From Catonia carolina (taxonomy: Eukaryota > Arthropoda > Insecta > Hemiptera > Achilidae), in assembly GCA_035578175.1 (NCBI GenBank), contig JAQMRL010000001.1:61961553-62025552 (forward strand): a stretch of DNA of 64,000 nucleotides, in the 5' to 3' direction. Every line of letters starts with the position of its first letter. Positions within the stretch are counted from its first letter, which is position 1. Position numbers and translations under genes: made by a program. Under the pieces are notes generated by a model. That model was given only the letters and a program-made list of their open reading frames with translations. It did no database searches and was not told where the DNA came from. This document shows positions 34,711 to 47,178 of this stretch, piece after piece.

Positions 34711-35576
34711 TTAAACTTGTAACAATTATTTATTGACACGATAAATAATTACAATTAATTAAAAACTTAAAGCTTAAACTAAACTCGACTGTAAAATATT
34801 CTGTAACTTTACAATCAAAGCAATGCTTTACCTGTCCACAACCATATGATACAACCTGTACTACGCTTACGCATTATTTACGTAATTCAGAACCAGTCCC
34901 GTAACGATACTATTTTGCTACGGCCGGACTACACTAATTTCATTAACAGTCCATAAACTATTTGATTACTACAAAGGCGCTAACTATTTATTATCTGCGT
35001 TCTGATAATTTCGTAAACAGTTGAGTTCCTTCTAACACTTTTCCGCTTTACAGAACAGTCCATAACATAAAAGAAATTATCAATAATAGGAATAACAAAG
35101 GCAAAAAACCTTATTTCTGAGATTTTTCATTCAAAATATTTTATTCATTGCAATTCAACGGTTATTCTTGTTGCAATAGACTTAATTTTCTACAATAAAA
35201 AATATATTCCCTTTACAATTTCTAGAATATCACTGTTATAATGTTCCAAAATTTCAAAATAATCCTGACCCTGACGTGAAAACATAATATCTGTCCTCAA
35301 AAAGCAACTTTAGTATAACGTAATAACAACCACAAAACTACTTTTACAAAAGCCTTAGATATCAGACCTTGTTAAGCGCTGACTAGATACCTTAAAATAT
35401 AAACGATGCACACCGTTTTCTTCTAAAACTTCTAAAGTGTAAAACTGTTATCTCGCTGATAAGCCGTTGATTCTGGCTTCAGAATTCCAACTAACAGTTT
35501 GGAATTTGCCTTTTATTGTTATTGACAGCAATCTAATGAAATCAGATAGAACGATTTCGATAAGACCGAAAGAAAG
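34711..35576. other. AT-rich stretch, possibly LTR body
   Basis: No coding frame. It may hold the rest of the LTR whose end is at 34654, but this is not shown by the sequence. Confidence 0.35.
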
Positions 35577-35765
35577 CTAATACGGTAAATGCAGGCACAG
35601 TGAGATAGTTTGCCTACTTTTTAGAGTAACACTATTAAAAATAATTTTCAGAGGAAATTGCACAGTTCTTAGAATTACATTAAAGATGACTTCTATTAAA
35701 AGTATTTCTCCACCAGGTAACTCTTGTAACATTTCAGCAGCTATTAATTCCAGACCCATTGACTC
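35577..35765 (-). pseudogene. Jockey-type RT fragment
   Basis: Reverse frame reads MGLELIAAEMLQELPGGEIL and IEVIFNVILRTVQFPLK. This aligns with the first RT block of the 48-kb Jockey element (PGYDLITAEILKHLP, then LTTIFNSILRTTHF). Only ~45 residues can be recognised, and the rest of the frame is unrelated. Confidence 0.6.
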
Positions 35766-36814
35766 TCGCTAAGGAAGAAGTTTAATATTATTCCTGAACT
35801 CATTTGTGCTCACTATTTCAAACGGGAAAAGCAGAATAATCGGATCATTTATTAACTCCTAGATAAATTTCAGTCAAAACTTAAGAAGAAAATCATTTCG
35901 TATTTAACAGTTTTCTATGGCCTTTTACAGCAGTTTACGATTTTTAGTAACATCAAAATATGTTGATCCTTGTTAAAGTGAAATTTCGAAGTATACAAAA
36001 TTCGGTTGATGTTGATGTACCTCAACAGTATAACGCCAATCTTTCTAAATTAAATTTAAAATATAATTCTCTATATCTCATATCACGTAAAAGAAACTTT
36101 CAAAAATACTTAAGGATTTATCAATGGTTTATGATTTCTCATAATTTTATTCATGATATATGTTTACAGTGAAGTATCTACTACACAAAGGAAAACACTA
36201 TAAAGTAAATCTTTTGCAAATACCTACGTTTTTATAACATTTTGTAATTATTTTTATACGCTGTGTTTTTCAATTTATAATGCTGTTCAGAAGCTTATAA
36301 TAACAGACTGAGAAAGGGTTATAATGGAGAGGATTGTCCATGTGGCTAGACCAACCACGCGTGAGCTGTTTACACGCTGACGCTCAACTTCAAAGCGCAC
36401 CCAACCGACCTTTAGTTTAAATGGAAATTTCCTTTAATAACGATACATGTAAAGAAACTTCGGGAGGAAAATTCTATAGTTGCCGTAGTTTAAACTCTAA
36501 GGTTTCCAGTAATGATTTTGCTCTTATACTGAGCTTCTTTTAATTAAATACATTAAGGTTTGAAACTTTCGTGAAAAACACCAAATTTTGCTTTCAGATA
36601 CGGTAGCGTTACCATAGTAAAAGAAAATCTTTTATACCTTGTTTTCATAGATCACCCATGAACAGCATTGGGAAAAGTATTTGTTATAGGGCCTGGCTAT
36701 TATTTTTTATAAAGGAGGCAGCTATATGATGCAGTCGTTTAGAGCACTAAAGAACGTTTAACTGAAAAGTAAAATGTTCCAGTCATGTAGGACTTAAAAA
36801 AGTCAAAAATTAAC
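35766..36814. other. AT-rich stretch, no gene recognised
   Basis: The frame at 35960-36172 has no family features. Nothing else supported. Confidence 0.4.
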
Positions 36815-36905
36815 ATATTTGATCCCACGAATACTGTCCCTTAATCCCCTGAATCGTTGATGACCAAGCTGTAGATGTGTTTTCAAATAAACTAAAAAAA
36901 AATAT
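36815..36905 (+). repeat. SINE family 2 tail fragment
   Basis: AATCCCCTGAATCGTTGATG, ACCAAGCTGTAGATGTG and the final AAATAAACTAAAAAAAAA match the tails at 60.5 kb. The tRNA-like head is missing. Confidence 0.5.
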
Positions 36906-37610
36906 ATAAACTATAACTAAGGGAGTAACGAGTATTTGTTTTTAATTTGCTTCATGAATATTCAATTTTATAAACATAGTTGTTATCTCCTGATAATATT
37001 AACTTAAATCATAAAAATCAGGGTATTAATTTTACATACTATGAATTTATTCGTATTGCCCTCTCAAATAATTAAATTTACTTAATTATATTTACTTAAT
37101 AATTAAATTTACCAAATTTAGGAGTTTCTCGAAAACGATAAATCCGAGTTAAATGCAACCCTTAGCCCTGTGGGTTTCTTTAGGCCATGTTTTTGTACGT
37201 GCAACTAATTTCAGGATGCACATAAAATACGGAAATTGTGTACAGCCTTTGTTTGTCAATACATCCATTCAAGTCATCATCTCTAAACAATCCTGGGAGG
37301 AGTAGGATATTTTAACTAGCTTTTCTACGAGTTTTTAAATCACTCATATTTTGTTTGGTTAATTGTTTTGCGGTGATATAGTAATTATTTTTCCGTTACT
37401 TATGTTTTTCTCAAGTTATGGACGCCTCTCAGCGAACTTACTCTGCTCGTTAGCACTGTAACTAGGGGTAACAAGCGATGATAACCGCTTGAAAATTTTC
37501 CTACAAACAATTGTAAATTGACGTAAACATTCTAAAGCAAGTGATTAACTGACTGGTTTATCTTTAGCGGATAACTTCATAAATAAATATTGTGTGGTAT
37601 ATAAATTATG
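36906..37610. other. AT-rich stretch, no gene recognised
   Basis: Contains several short TTAATTATATTTAC direct repeats near 37070-37115. Nothing else found. Confidence 0.4.
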
Positions 37611-37614
37611 TTGT

Positions 37615-37740
37615 GCATAAGTTTCGGGTTCGATTCCCGGCTACAGTCTGAAAATTTTTGCAAGTTAAAACCCACTGTTACATAACCCATCGTAGTCGCT
37701 AATAACCGAGCAGTTGATGCGAATTTTGAAAAAAAAATTA
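37615..37740 (+). repeat. tRNA-derived SINE, family 2
   Basis: A strong B box GGGTTCGATTCCCGG at 37627-37641 is followed by the family-2 body (AACCCACTGTTACATAACC) and the tail TAGTCGCTAATAACCGAGC, AGTTGATGCGAATTTT and an A run. The A box is not clear. Confidence 0.7.
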
Positions 37741-38403
37741 GATTCAAAATTTGTAAGAAATTCTTTTTGTAAACAACACAATCAGTTTAGTTTGTTTCCG
37801 AGTCTTTAATAAGCCTAACATATTTTTTCTTTTAAATAACTGAAAAATTTTCATGTAGGAAATTATGACATAATTATTTTGGATTATAGAACAGTTAACT
37901 AACTGCTCGTTTACTGTACCTTGCTAATTACTTACCAGTATAAGTTGATTATAGAACCTAGTCTACAATATAATATAAAATGAGACTGAAAGTGGACTTA
38001 TATTATACCTTTTTTGAACTCGAGCCACAATAAAAGAGACTTATTTTCTTGGAATCAATGCATTTGTTATGAAGAATTGTATTGAATTGTATCCCAGAGT
38101 AACAAGGACATCATATCATCGTCCCTCCACTCTTTTGTCAACCACCCACAGATCCAATTTATATGGACTAAATATTGTGACGTACATTGTATCACCAGTG
38201 AAAGAAAATAGATTCGATATTCTATTGTCATTTGAGTTAAAATCGAACCATTGAAATTTTTACTAATTGTTCTAATGACTTCATTAGGAGTGGATCAACG
38301 AATGCAATTTTTTTATTAGAATCTTTGTTTTTAAACACAATTTTCTTAAACATTATTTTTCACTATTTTCTTATGAATTTAACACAACTTTAACCTTAAT
38401 AAT
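37741..38403. other. AT-rich stretch, no gene recognised
   Basis: A 61-codon frame at 38069-38254 has no recognisable features. Confidence 0.4.
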
Positions 38404-39000
38404 ATGTTACCTCTGGGCGTAGCTCAAAAGTCAGTCGAAATAGGACCGGTCGGAGTGGCAGGGCATCCGGCAGAGCAGTCGATTTCAAAGGGGAAAGAAA
38501 ATGTTTGGGGAAGCCTTTGCTGCTGCCTCAAAGAGGAGCGGCCGCTGGCAAGCGAGTATCGTCTCTACTGCTGCCTGGAAGCCAGGAGCGGTCGCCTTTC
38601 ACTGCTGCCTCGGTGATGAGGAGCAGCTGCTGGTGAGGGGGAGTGGATTGTCTACATCGCTGCTTAACAAACAGGAGCGGTAAACGACCTGGCCAACACC
38701 TTTTACCGCTGCCTCCAGGAGGAGCAGTCACTGGTGAAGTGAAAGTTAGTGAAGGGAAGGGAAGTGGTCAGTGTGGAACAAAGAAGTAATCAATGTTGAG
38801 TGATCGATCTTTCTCCGTATCGACCTTTTCTAAGTGACGATCGATACTGACTGACAGATTTCCTTCAACTACTGCCTGGCCAGGTCATCCGTGTATGTCT
38901 TAACCACTGGCACACGCACTGCAAGAGGCTGCTGGCTGCGCTATCTACCGGCAGCAGAAGCAACAACGTTTCCAGCGCTAATAGCGGGGAAAAACGAACG
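38404..39000. other. GC-rich island with degenerate internal repeats
   Basis: This ~600-bp block is far richer in G+C and CpG than its surroundings. A core GCTGCCT, then 6-12 bp, then AGGAGC(G/A)G recurs about five times (near 38521, 38570, 38602, 38660, 38707), with a partial sixth near 38876. Spacing is irregular (about 34-58 bp). Open frames exist on both strands (for example 38404-38616 plus, 38528-38731 minus), giving Cys/Leu-rich or Pro/Leu-rich products with no known domain. Possible readings are a CpG-island promoter, a transposon untranslated region (LTR or LINE 5' UTR) or a decayed minisatellite. I cannot choose among them. Confidence 0.6.
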
Positions 39001-39044
39001 ACGGACCGTCGTAGAAAAAAGTACAGTATCAAATAATTATCAAA

Positions 39045-39307
39045 ATTGAATGGGTCAACGGAAAAACGTTGCAAGTAACAAAAATATTTTTTACAGAAAG
39101 TGAAAGATACCATCTGATTCTTATCTGTATAATTTGTCACTGTATGACGCTTTTGTTTCAAGAATTAATTTCCGAGATTTTAATTACAATTCCACCTGTT
39201 AGAATTCACTATTATGATCAAATATAGGATTTATAGAACGTTTTCCACTGAAACCTCCCTTACGTAAATTTTGTCACTTGCAACGTTTTTCTGTTGAGCC
39301 ATTTAAT
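39045..39307. repeat. Inverted-repeat pair (possible MITE)
   Basis: 39045-39083 (core GGAAAAACGTTGCAAGT) and 39269-39307 (core ACTTGCAACGTTTTTC) are reverse complements over about 38 bp with about five mismatches, enclosing ~185 bp of unrelated AT-rich DNA. It lies at the right edge of the GC-rich island. No clear target duplication was found. Confidence 0.55.
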
Positions 39308-41266
39308 GTCCACACATGCATTTCAAAAACGAATTCTAGACACAGACATAGCTACATATCTTATATTACACCTATTCAAACGGCTAAATTGGAGAACTTA
39401 CATTTAATTGGAATGTAATCGGCTATTCTTAATGTTTAAACAATTCCTTTGAAGGGCAAAATTCCAAATTATTGCTTCAAAATAAATTTTGAATTTGCAA
39501 AGCCGTTCTAAAGTTGTAGTATCCAGATGTGGGGGTCATACAGTAACTCAAACATCCAAATTCATTTAAAGTTTTCAGCCAGTAGTTCTCCGAGAACTAG
39601 CAGCTGCGCCCTAGTACATGAGAAACAACCACTGTCACAAATATAGTTATATTTATTTTAAAAGTTAAAGAGGAAATTCAAATTTTATTGTAACGTACTT
39701 GAATCTTACAAAGTTATTTAGTAATCAATTTATTAGACAAGAGCGGTACAATACGAAGGAATCCAACACTTATATTTGTTAAGTAACTTAAATTTTTCAA
39801 TTAAATATTATATTTGTTCTTTGTTTTTCAAAATTAAGCTTAATTATATTTTGGTAATCTATGTAACAAACTGTGAATAGTATTAAATTTTTAAATGTGA
39901 CTCTTTTGGGAAGTACCTTATATTGATAATTAGCTTTTTACTTAATATATATCATTCTAGTTTTCTGTAAAAATCACATTATTTATAAATAAATCTTCAT
40001 AAAAGAAAGTCTTAAACTGTACCGCCACGAATATTGAAATATAAACACTTTAAGCTTGTAAAGGGAAAAATAATCATGGTATTACGATTTCATTTACAAA
40101 CGCTTTACTATTAACTGCATAAGAATTAAACCTCAAAAAAATAATCCTATTTTATCTTAAGGTGAATAATCAAAGAAAATTTTCCTTCACAACTTTCTTA
40201 AACGATGTGATTTACACTTATCAATAAGTTAAGTTATTTATGAATACCATTACCAAACAAATAATAAAGAAACTCAATTTCATTTACATTCAAGAAATAA
40301 TATGAAATTACATCTCAGGATAATAATGTAGTCATTAATCAATACTTCGAGAACACAACGGATATCTATTGACAACGTATGTCTACAAATCAAATATTAA
40401 ATTTAAAAAAAAACTTTGATAACCTAAAGGTAAACACGATTTCATTCAGGTTTAGTTTCGAAAAATGTTATAAAATTTCCTTATAAAAACAGAATCACAG
40501 CTGCAAGAGTCACTGATAGCAGTTGCATTTGAAGCTACATAGATTAAAGTCCTTAATTATGAAGGAATGTATAATGTATCAAAAATGAATATTCAGTAAC
40601 ACGCCATCACACATTATTTAGATTTCCTCACAGTTAAAACAGAAAATAACTCATGTGAATCACGTCTCACCCATAAAACATAAAAATTTTCTTCAACCGC
40701 AGTTTGTCATAAAACATTTATTATCATAAGTAGTTTTCTGAAAGAAACAGATTTGTTAAAAGTAATTTATAGCTAAAAACCACTTACGTTGAGACAAAAA
40801 ATAAGTTTGATCAGCACTGAAATAATAGTACCTAAGATGTAACATAAACATACGTTTCTGATAGCACAACTTCGTTTACTTCTAATTATAATGTTTGTTC
40901 TCGAATATTAACATAAAAATGTTACTATTTCACCACTCATAAGAACTTCTATAGCCACCTCATTAGTGCATCAATTAGAGAACAGAGAAATCTGTGAACT
41001 CGAAATAGATTCCAGACGGAAAATTTCATTTACATTTTTAAAAGATTTTTTTTGAGATAAAGAACCAAAAGGGTTATCATCGCCTGATACCCTGAGTTAA
41101 TGTATAAGGCCCTAGCACTGAGGGCTCGCTAATTTAATATCTTTGGAGAATACAACTATCATGGAACTTACGAAATAATATCTTAGACAAAATAATAATT
41201 ATCAGGACTGTATACGTGTCTTGGTTCAGGTAGTGAAAAACACGTAAACTACATTAAAAGATACAA
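39308..41266. other. AT-rich stretch, no gene recognised
   Basis: A motif near 41055-41130 (AGAACCAAAAGGGTTATCAT, CGCCTGATACC) recurs imperfectly at 12.84 and 56.45 kb. Otherwise nothing supported. Confidence 0.45.
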
Positions 41267-42559
41267 CTACTGTCGATTTCTTTCTTATAGGTACCCGAGT
41301 TTGGAGCCTTGTTTCTTTAAAATCGCTTGTTCAATTTTAACGTACCGTATACCAAAATTTAATTAATTTCAATCTACGTTGTATGTCAGTTTCATATTTT
41401 TAGAGTTTTTTAATATTGCGAAATCTGGATGAAAAGAAAAAAGAACCGGTTTTTTGTTGTTGTAACAGATCGGATACATTTAGAGGCTTATAACTCAAAT
41501 AAAGCTTGACCGATTTATTTGAGATTGCGCCAGAATATAAAGTTGTATGTTTTTATTGTATGTACGAAATTTTCGATTTGTAGCTTATTTAAATTTTGAT
41601 TATTAGCAAAATTCTAAACCCCTGTTAACTCCGTAACCGCTCATTAATTCGGCAATTTTGAAAAATCATTTTATTCAGTACAAAAAAATGAATACAAATT
41701 TTTAATATTATGGAACAGCGATTGACCAGTTTTCGGAAGATTTTTTAAAATATTAGTTGATGCTGCGGGGGGTGGAAGAAGCTTTACCGTGTTGCCGCGT
41801 TGTAACTTGGTAGGCTTACTACCTATTTTTATTAGCACACCTGGGACCTGTCCTTCCAGTTAACGAATAATAAACATGACAGTGCAATTTTAATACCCAT
41901 TCTTTGAACTTACAATACTTAACTACTATTAGTTGTATGTTAACGTCAAAAGGCAATTTTAGCAGGAAGAGAAAAGAACACAACAGATTAAAAGACGTGG
42001 CAACATGGTTAAGCTTCTTCCACCCCCCCCCCCACAGCATCTACCAATATTTTGAATTAGGTATTTTAAAAAATTTATCGAATAACTGGTCAATCGCTGT
42101 TCCATAATATTAAAAAATTTGTATTCATTTTTTTATACTGAATAAAATGATTTTTCGAAATTGCCGTATTAATGAGCGGTTACGGAGTTAACAGGGGTTC
42201 AGAAATTTGCTAATAACTCAAAATTTGAATTCGCTACAAATCTGAAATTTTTTACATACTACAATAAAAACATACAACTTTATATTCCGGCGAAATCTCA
42301 AATAAATCGGTCGAGCTTTATTTGAGTTATAGGCCTCTAAATGTATCCGATCTGTTACAGCAACAAAAAACCGGCTCGTTTTTTCTTCTCATCCAGATAT
42401 TGCATATTAAAGAACGCTAAAAATATGAAACTGACCAGTTACAACGCAGATTGAAGTTAGCTAAATTTTGGTGTATAGTACGTTAAAATTGAACAAGCGG
42501 ATTTGAAGAAACAAGGCTCCAAACTCGGGTATCTATAATAAAGAAATCGACAGTGGTAG
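41267..42559. repeat. Large fold-back repeat, ~535-565-bp arms
   Basis: Left arm 41267-41800 and right arm 41995-42559 are reverse complements over their whole length (for example CTCAAATAAAGCTTGACCG against CGGTCGAGCTTTATTTGAG, and CCGTAACCGCTCATTAAT against ATTAATGAGCGGTTACGG). I see scattered substitutions and small indels, including ~16 extra bases in the right arm near 42050. The 194-bp spacer is unique. An 11-C run in the right arm (42023-42033) faces a 6-G run in the left. No protein frame is conserved. This could be a fold-back DNA transposon or an old inverted duplication; no target duplication is evident. Confidence 0.85.
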
Positions 42560-43455
42560 AAAATAGACACTACAACAATAGTGGCACTAAATAAGTGCCA
42601 CAACAATAAGACAATAGTGACATGAGAACGTTACCGAATTAAAAATCTAATCTCACAGTCAAAACACCCAACCTCACAGTCGTTAAACTCACAGTAATCT
42701 CACAGTCGTTAAATACACCTAACTAAGTACACAAATATAATTATATAGAACATTTAGGGTAAAATAGCACATAATGAAGGCTACTCCAGTATCAAACTCT
42801 AGTATATGCATTAATGGATCGAAAGAATCCAAGAGTAGTATCCAACATAAACTTGTAGCCGTACATTCTGCATTTCACGGGGTAATTTGAACCACTGACA
42901 GTAATATTTAACATTTCAATATTTAACTATTTCAGTTAGCACAAAAATTTCTATCACCAGCCCACTAGCATATTATTACAATAATTAGTGTTTAAGAATA
43001 CCAGAATACCTAAAGATCCGAAAGAAACAAATAAGTTTTAATTTATATACGATTACAAAAACCAGATATTAATCTTATTCATGGCATAATATCTAATTTT
43101 AAATTAAAACTTGGCCCTTGATATTGTCAAAATGTTGAATTTTAACTTTTGAGAGTTTTTAATTATATTAAGTTATATTTGATGACAAAAGCGGCCGATG
43201 AAATTATCAATGGAAAAAGTTTAAGGAGGGAAGATTTTGTCTAGAAAGAGATGAGAAAGTTAATCGGATTAGTTAAGACCTACCTCAAAAAATGACAGAG
43301 TGGTATGTATAATGACGTAAAGAAGATCAGAGATGACAGCCAAATGATACCACGTTTATAAAACAAAAAATATATTAAAAAGTCAGAGCAGCACATTTTA
43401 TCTATAGTAAGTTTCGATTACACAATATTGCGAAAATTGTTATAAGGACACTAAC
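42560..43455. other. AT-rich stretch, no gene recognised
   Basis: Contains a small perfect inverted pair GTGGCAC/GTGCCAC at about 42580-42601 and tandem CTCACAGTCGTTAAA-like units at about 42670-42715. No gene. Confidence 0.4.
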
Positions 43456-43517
43456 TTTTTTTCACTTTATTTATTTTTATCTGCAACTGTGCGGTTTTGC
43501 ACAACCAGCAAATACGC

Positions 43518-43574
<57 letters not shown>

Positions 43575-44340
43575 TAAAAATGACGGTGCACGTTAAAGGA
43601 GGACACCACTCATTAGTAGGACTTCCGTAGTTAAGTACTACAGTTAGCCTTTTCACAGGTTAATTATTAAGATTGTATAATTAATAGTAAGTTGGATGAT
43701 TTATTTTTATTCAGCGTATTTAAATTTATTGATTAAGGTTGACCCAAGTCTCTGCTCCACCTGCTGATGAGCCGACGATATGGATTACCTGGAAAATGTA
43801 GAGAATTTAGTACACGAATCAATGGGTTGGAGTTAATTAATTTTAATCTAAAGCGTTGATACATTTCGTGTATGGTGTCATTAATAAATGGGATTTTTAG
43901 GTCCGAGTGAAGTGTGTGATTCGACACAAAAAATGGAGCGTTAACTAGCTTACGAAGCAATTTTGATTGAAACTGTTGGAGTTTAGCTATGACCGATGTT
44001 TTTATGAACCATAGATCTGACAACCTTACGTCCATATTGGCTAAAGTAAAGTCTTATATAACAGTAATTAGAGGAATAGGCAATTTTGATCGACGAAATA
44101 GAAGGCTGTATCGCTGTTTTACCCTACCATCTAATGCTTTACATTTAATGGTTACATGTTCAATCCATGTAAGCCGTCTGTCTATATGTAGACCGAGGTA
44201 CGAATCATATATTATTGTAGACCGAGGACACTAACGTAAATACAAATTATTTTTAGAACAATAGTTCTGGTCATAATTTAGGATCATATTATGTTTACTA
44301 AGTAGATCTGAAAGTAGAACATCTTGCAAAGCATTACAAA
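43456..44340 (-). pseudogene. Jockey-type LINE, 5'-truncated copy
   Basis: Reverse translation from about 44240 gives YLGLHIDRRLTWIEHV, LLFRRSKLPI, a stop, then DVRLSDLWF, QFQSKLLRKLVNAPFFVSN, HTLHSDLKIPFIND and a final RRLISRWSRDL (43736-44035). These are the RT C-terminal region and the C-terminal domain of Jockey elements, parallel to the 47-kb copy. Its 3' UTR (43456-43735) shares TGCAACTGT..TTTTGCACAAC and AGCAAAT with that copy, and ends in an A tail seen as T6 at 43458. A (TA)21 microsatellite sits inside the UTR. The upstream end is eroded. Confidence 0.75.
43527..43568. repeat. (TA)21 microsatellite
   Basis: Perfect TA dinucleotide tract of about 42 bp, located within the 3' UTR of the truncated Jockey copy. 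Confidence 0.95.
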
Positions 44341-44399
44341 GCAAAAAATAAATAATTTTAACTTAACTTTTTTTTAAATTTCCAATTTAGATGACATAA

Positions 44400-44560
44400 A
44401 TTGATTATTGTCAAAAATCTACGTTTTGCATCAGCCAGAGCATACTTGAAAAGTCCAATACTCAAGTTGTCAATTCCTGGATTTTTCTCATTGCTCTATT
44501 GATCGATAATCTTTCTAAAGGCAGCTTTTGTCTTTCAGAGCTTAGTCCAGTTCTAAAACT
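44400..44560 (-). pseudogene. LINE RT fragment (PGID block)
   Basis: Reverse frame reads NPGIDNLSIGLFKYALADAK and RRFLTIIN, resembling the PG.DGI..ELFKY first RT block of RTE-like elements. Only about 35 residues are readable. It is different from the adjacent Jockey copy. Confidence 0.45.
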
Positions 44561-46477
44561 TTCAATCACTAACAAATTTAACCTAACCTTATCCACTGTT
44601 TATTCGCTGTGTATTAGACGTCGATGTTCGTTACACGCCTACAACCATTTAAATAAGTAAAAATGTAAAAACTTTTACTTAGATTATTCAATTTTTACGC
44701 TTACTTTCTAAAGCTTTGCGTTTTTTGAAATTATCGTTCCACGTAGGTCTTCTGTCTGTATGACGTTCGAGCCCGAATTCTGTTAAGTTTGTGTTGTAGG
44801 AGCGTTATGTAAAAATACTGATGGGCAGGGTTTACGTCTCAGAGTAAAGGGAACATGATTTTCTATTGGATATAAAATATTTAATTCTCCACTTCATAAA
44901 CCGTGGTTCTCAGATAATTAGGTGATATTAATATTAAAAAAGTACGAAAAATTTTTAATGAAACCCTTTTATTAATTCTACTTTAATATAATACTTTTTT
45001 TCCACACAAGCTGGATGCCAATTTGTAAGAAAACTATTTTATCTCTCTCAGTTTCTCCACAAGGGTATGCCAAATTTGTTGTGAAACTGTTTGTTTTAAT
45101 AAAATATTATTCATGTTAAATCATTATAACTTTTATTTAATTAATATATTTTTTAATTTATAATTATAGTCTTAATTATTTCGTACCTTAGTTAATCAAT
45201 TATTCTATTAAATGAATGGTTATTGTTGTTGTTTACATATGTCTGCCATTGAACAGCTATCAAATAATCACTATTATTATAGAGTTTAATAATTTGTGTC
45301 TCTTTTCATAACACGAACATTATATATATCGTAACCTATTTGTACCTACTATTTATTACATACTTAATACCATTTTTTCAAAGAGCGAATGAGGGACCAC
45401 TCGTTTGGTTTGGCGTCCAGTCCCCCATTAAAATATTTTACAATTCTATTTTCTTCTTCTTAGTTGCCTAGTAACCATATTTTTGTTAATGAAATCAAAT
45501 AATTTTTAAAGTATTTATTTTAATCAGCTGGAGATATCTATTTTTATTTCAATAGACTCAAAAATAAACAACTCCAGATGTACATCAAATTAGTCATATT
45601 ACACTACACTCTTTGAGTTCAATATAATCAATGTTGTTTAATGCTGCTACTTAATTGTTTTAAACGATATAAATTAAATATTTAACAATAACTACCATGT
45701 ATAATCCATAAACAAATTAGAAGAAAATTTATAGTACAATAGTTTATGAATAGTTTTTAATATAATTACACAATAGGGTAATACAACAACGATTGTTTTC
45801 TAATTTCTAAACGGATCCAGAGATTAAATTTCTTTTTTATTTACATAGGGAATCTAGAATTACTTAAACTAGAATATTTAGTAGATGAGTTGTTTTATAT
45901 TAGATTAAAAAATAAAACTAATTTCCTACAGAGTATCAATATGGTGTACATCAAAATTATTAATTTTAAGTAAAAAATAAAAATAAGTTTAATTTATAAA
46001 ACTGGATGATGAAGTGCAGCAGATTTCTTTAGAGCAATAATACGGTTTGCTGTATGGTCTTTTCTCTCGTTGAGACGAGAAAAATTCTACGAGAAGACTG
46101 TTTCTATTATACCCCAGGGATATTTTTCATTTAAGCGCTTATTATTACCAACTCCAACTGTATTTGTTAAAAGCTGTTTTATTGCTGTTATTAATAACGG
46201 AAAACGGTATTTGTTTTTCTTGCTAAACTAACGGTCGTTTATCTATTTATAAAATCAAACAAGTTATAATAAAATTAATAATTGTTACAATTAAATTGTT
46301 AACAAGAAAACTAAATTTTTATCGCTTTTATACAATGGAATTTTTTTAATTTTAAATGTTACTATAAAAACAAATTATCCAAGGAAAACAAATTCGATAC
46401 ACTTTGAACAACAATGTTACGTAATAGTAACAACATGATTAAAATTATAATAATTGCACATAATACAAGTTTGGTTT
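44561..46477. other. AT-rich stretch, no gene recognised
   Basis: Two similar ~35-bp segments at about 45003-45040 and 45056-45095 (CACAAG..G.ATGCCAA) form a local direct repeat. Otherwise nothing. Confidence 0.4.
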
Positions 46478-46770
46478 TACCCGGTATGCTTATCAGCATC
46501 CCGGGCCCTCTAAAAAGCACATATTTTCCGCTCTGCAAATGACCCTTCATTTTATTCACCACAGGGTCTGGCATATAATGAAGAACATTACTTTAAGAGG
46601 GGACAACTCTGGTTAGTGTCTTTTGCACCTCTACCTCTTCTCTTCTTAAATGATTCAGTCTTTTAGTTGGCTGACCATGTGATAAGAAACAGAAATATTT
46701 ATTTTAGTCCTGCAACGAACTGATTGAGTGTAAATAATCTGACACTCCACCTGTCCGTTATCGGCATAGT
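46478..46770 (-). mobile_element. ~400-bp CAA-tailed retroposon, copy D (3' part deleted)
   Basis: Reverse reading starts CTATGCCGATAACGGACAGG, follows the family through GGCTGACCATGTGATAAG-like and CCAGACCCTGTGGTGAATAA, and stops matching after GATGCTGATAAGCATACC. The last ~100 bp including the tail are missing, so it is a deletion derivative. The small frame is disrupted by a shift after PDPVVNKMK. Confidence 0.8.
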
Positions 46771-47178
46771 TTACACATAATAACATTGAGAGTACAACCA
46801 CCAACGTAATTGAAAATTCAAACATAAGACAGAATAGATTATTACAATCCACAGAAAAGCCACTTGCTCTAACAGAAAATTTTATTGAATTTTACCATCA
46901 GTATTCAACGTGTACTGCGCTTTAATACACCACGGAAACTGAATAACAAGTCAAGTGGCATGTCACCAATGTGTACTTATTTTTATTACCTACATTCTTG
47001 ATTTTATTTTGTTTATTTATAATAATATCATTTCCCCAAACGAGCATAGCTCGTAATTAAAGGAGATATAATTTAAATAATAAAACTACATACAATAACA
47101 TTTATAAAACGCACAATATTTAAAAAAAATAAAAAGCTAAAACTAGCATTGCGAAGTACAATAAAAATACCATCAATA
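46771..47178. other. AT-rich stretch, no gene recognised
   Basis: Nothing supported between the retroposon and the Jockey 3' end. Confidence 0.4.

Noticed and set aside
37615..37650. tRNA gene at a strong B box
   Set aside because: No clear A box or acceptor stem; the sequence continues into a SINE family-2 tail.
38404..38731. Protein genes in the GC-rich island
   Set aside because: Frames are open on both strands because AT-type stops are scarce; products are low-complexity repeats without domains.
45003..45095. Local direct repeat around CACAAG..ATGCCAA
   Set aside because: Two short imperfect copies only; insufficient to call an element.
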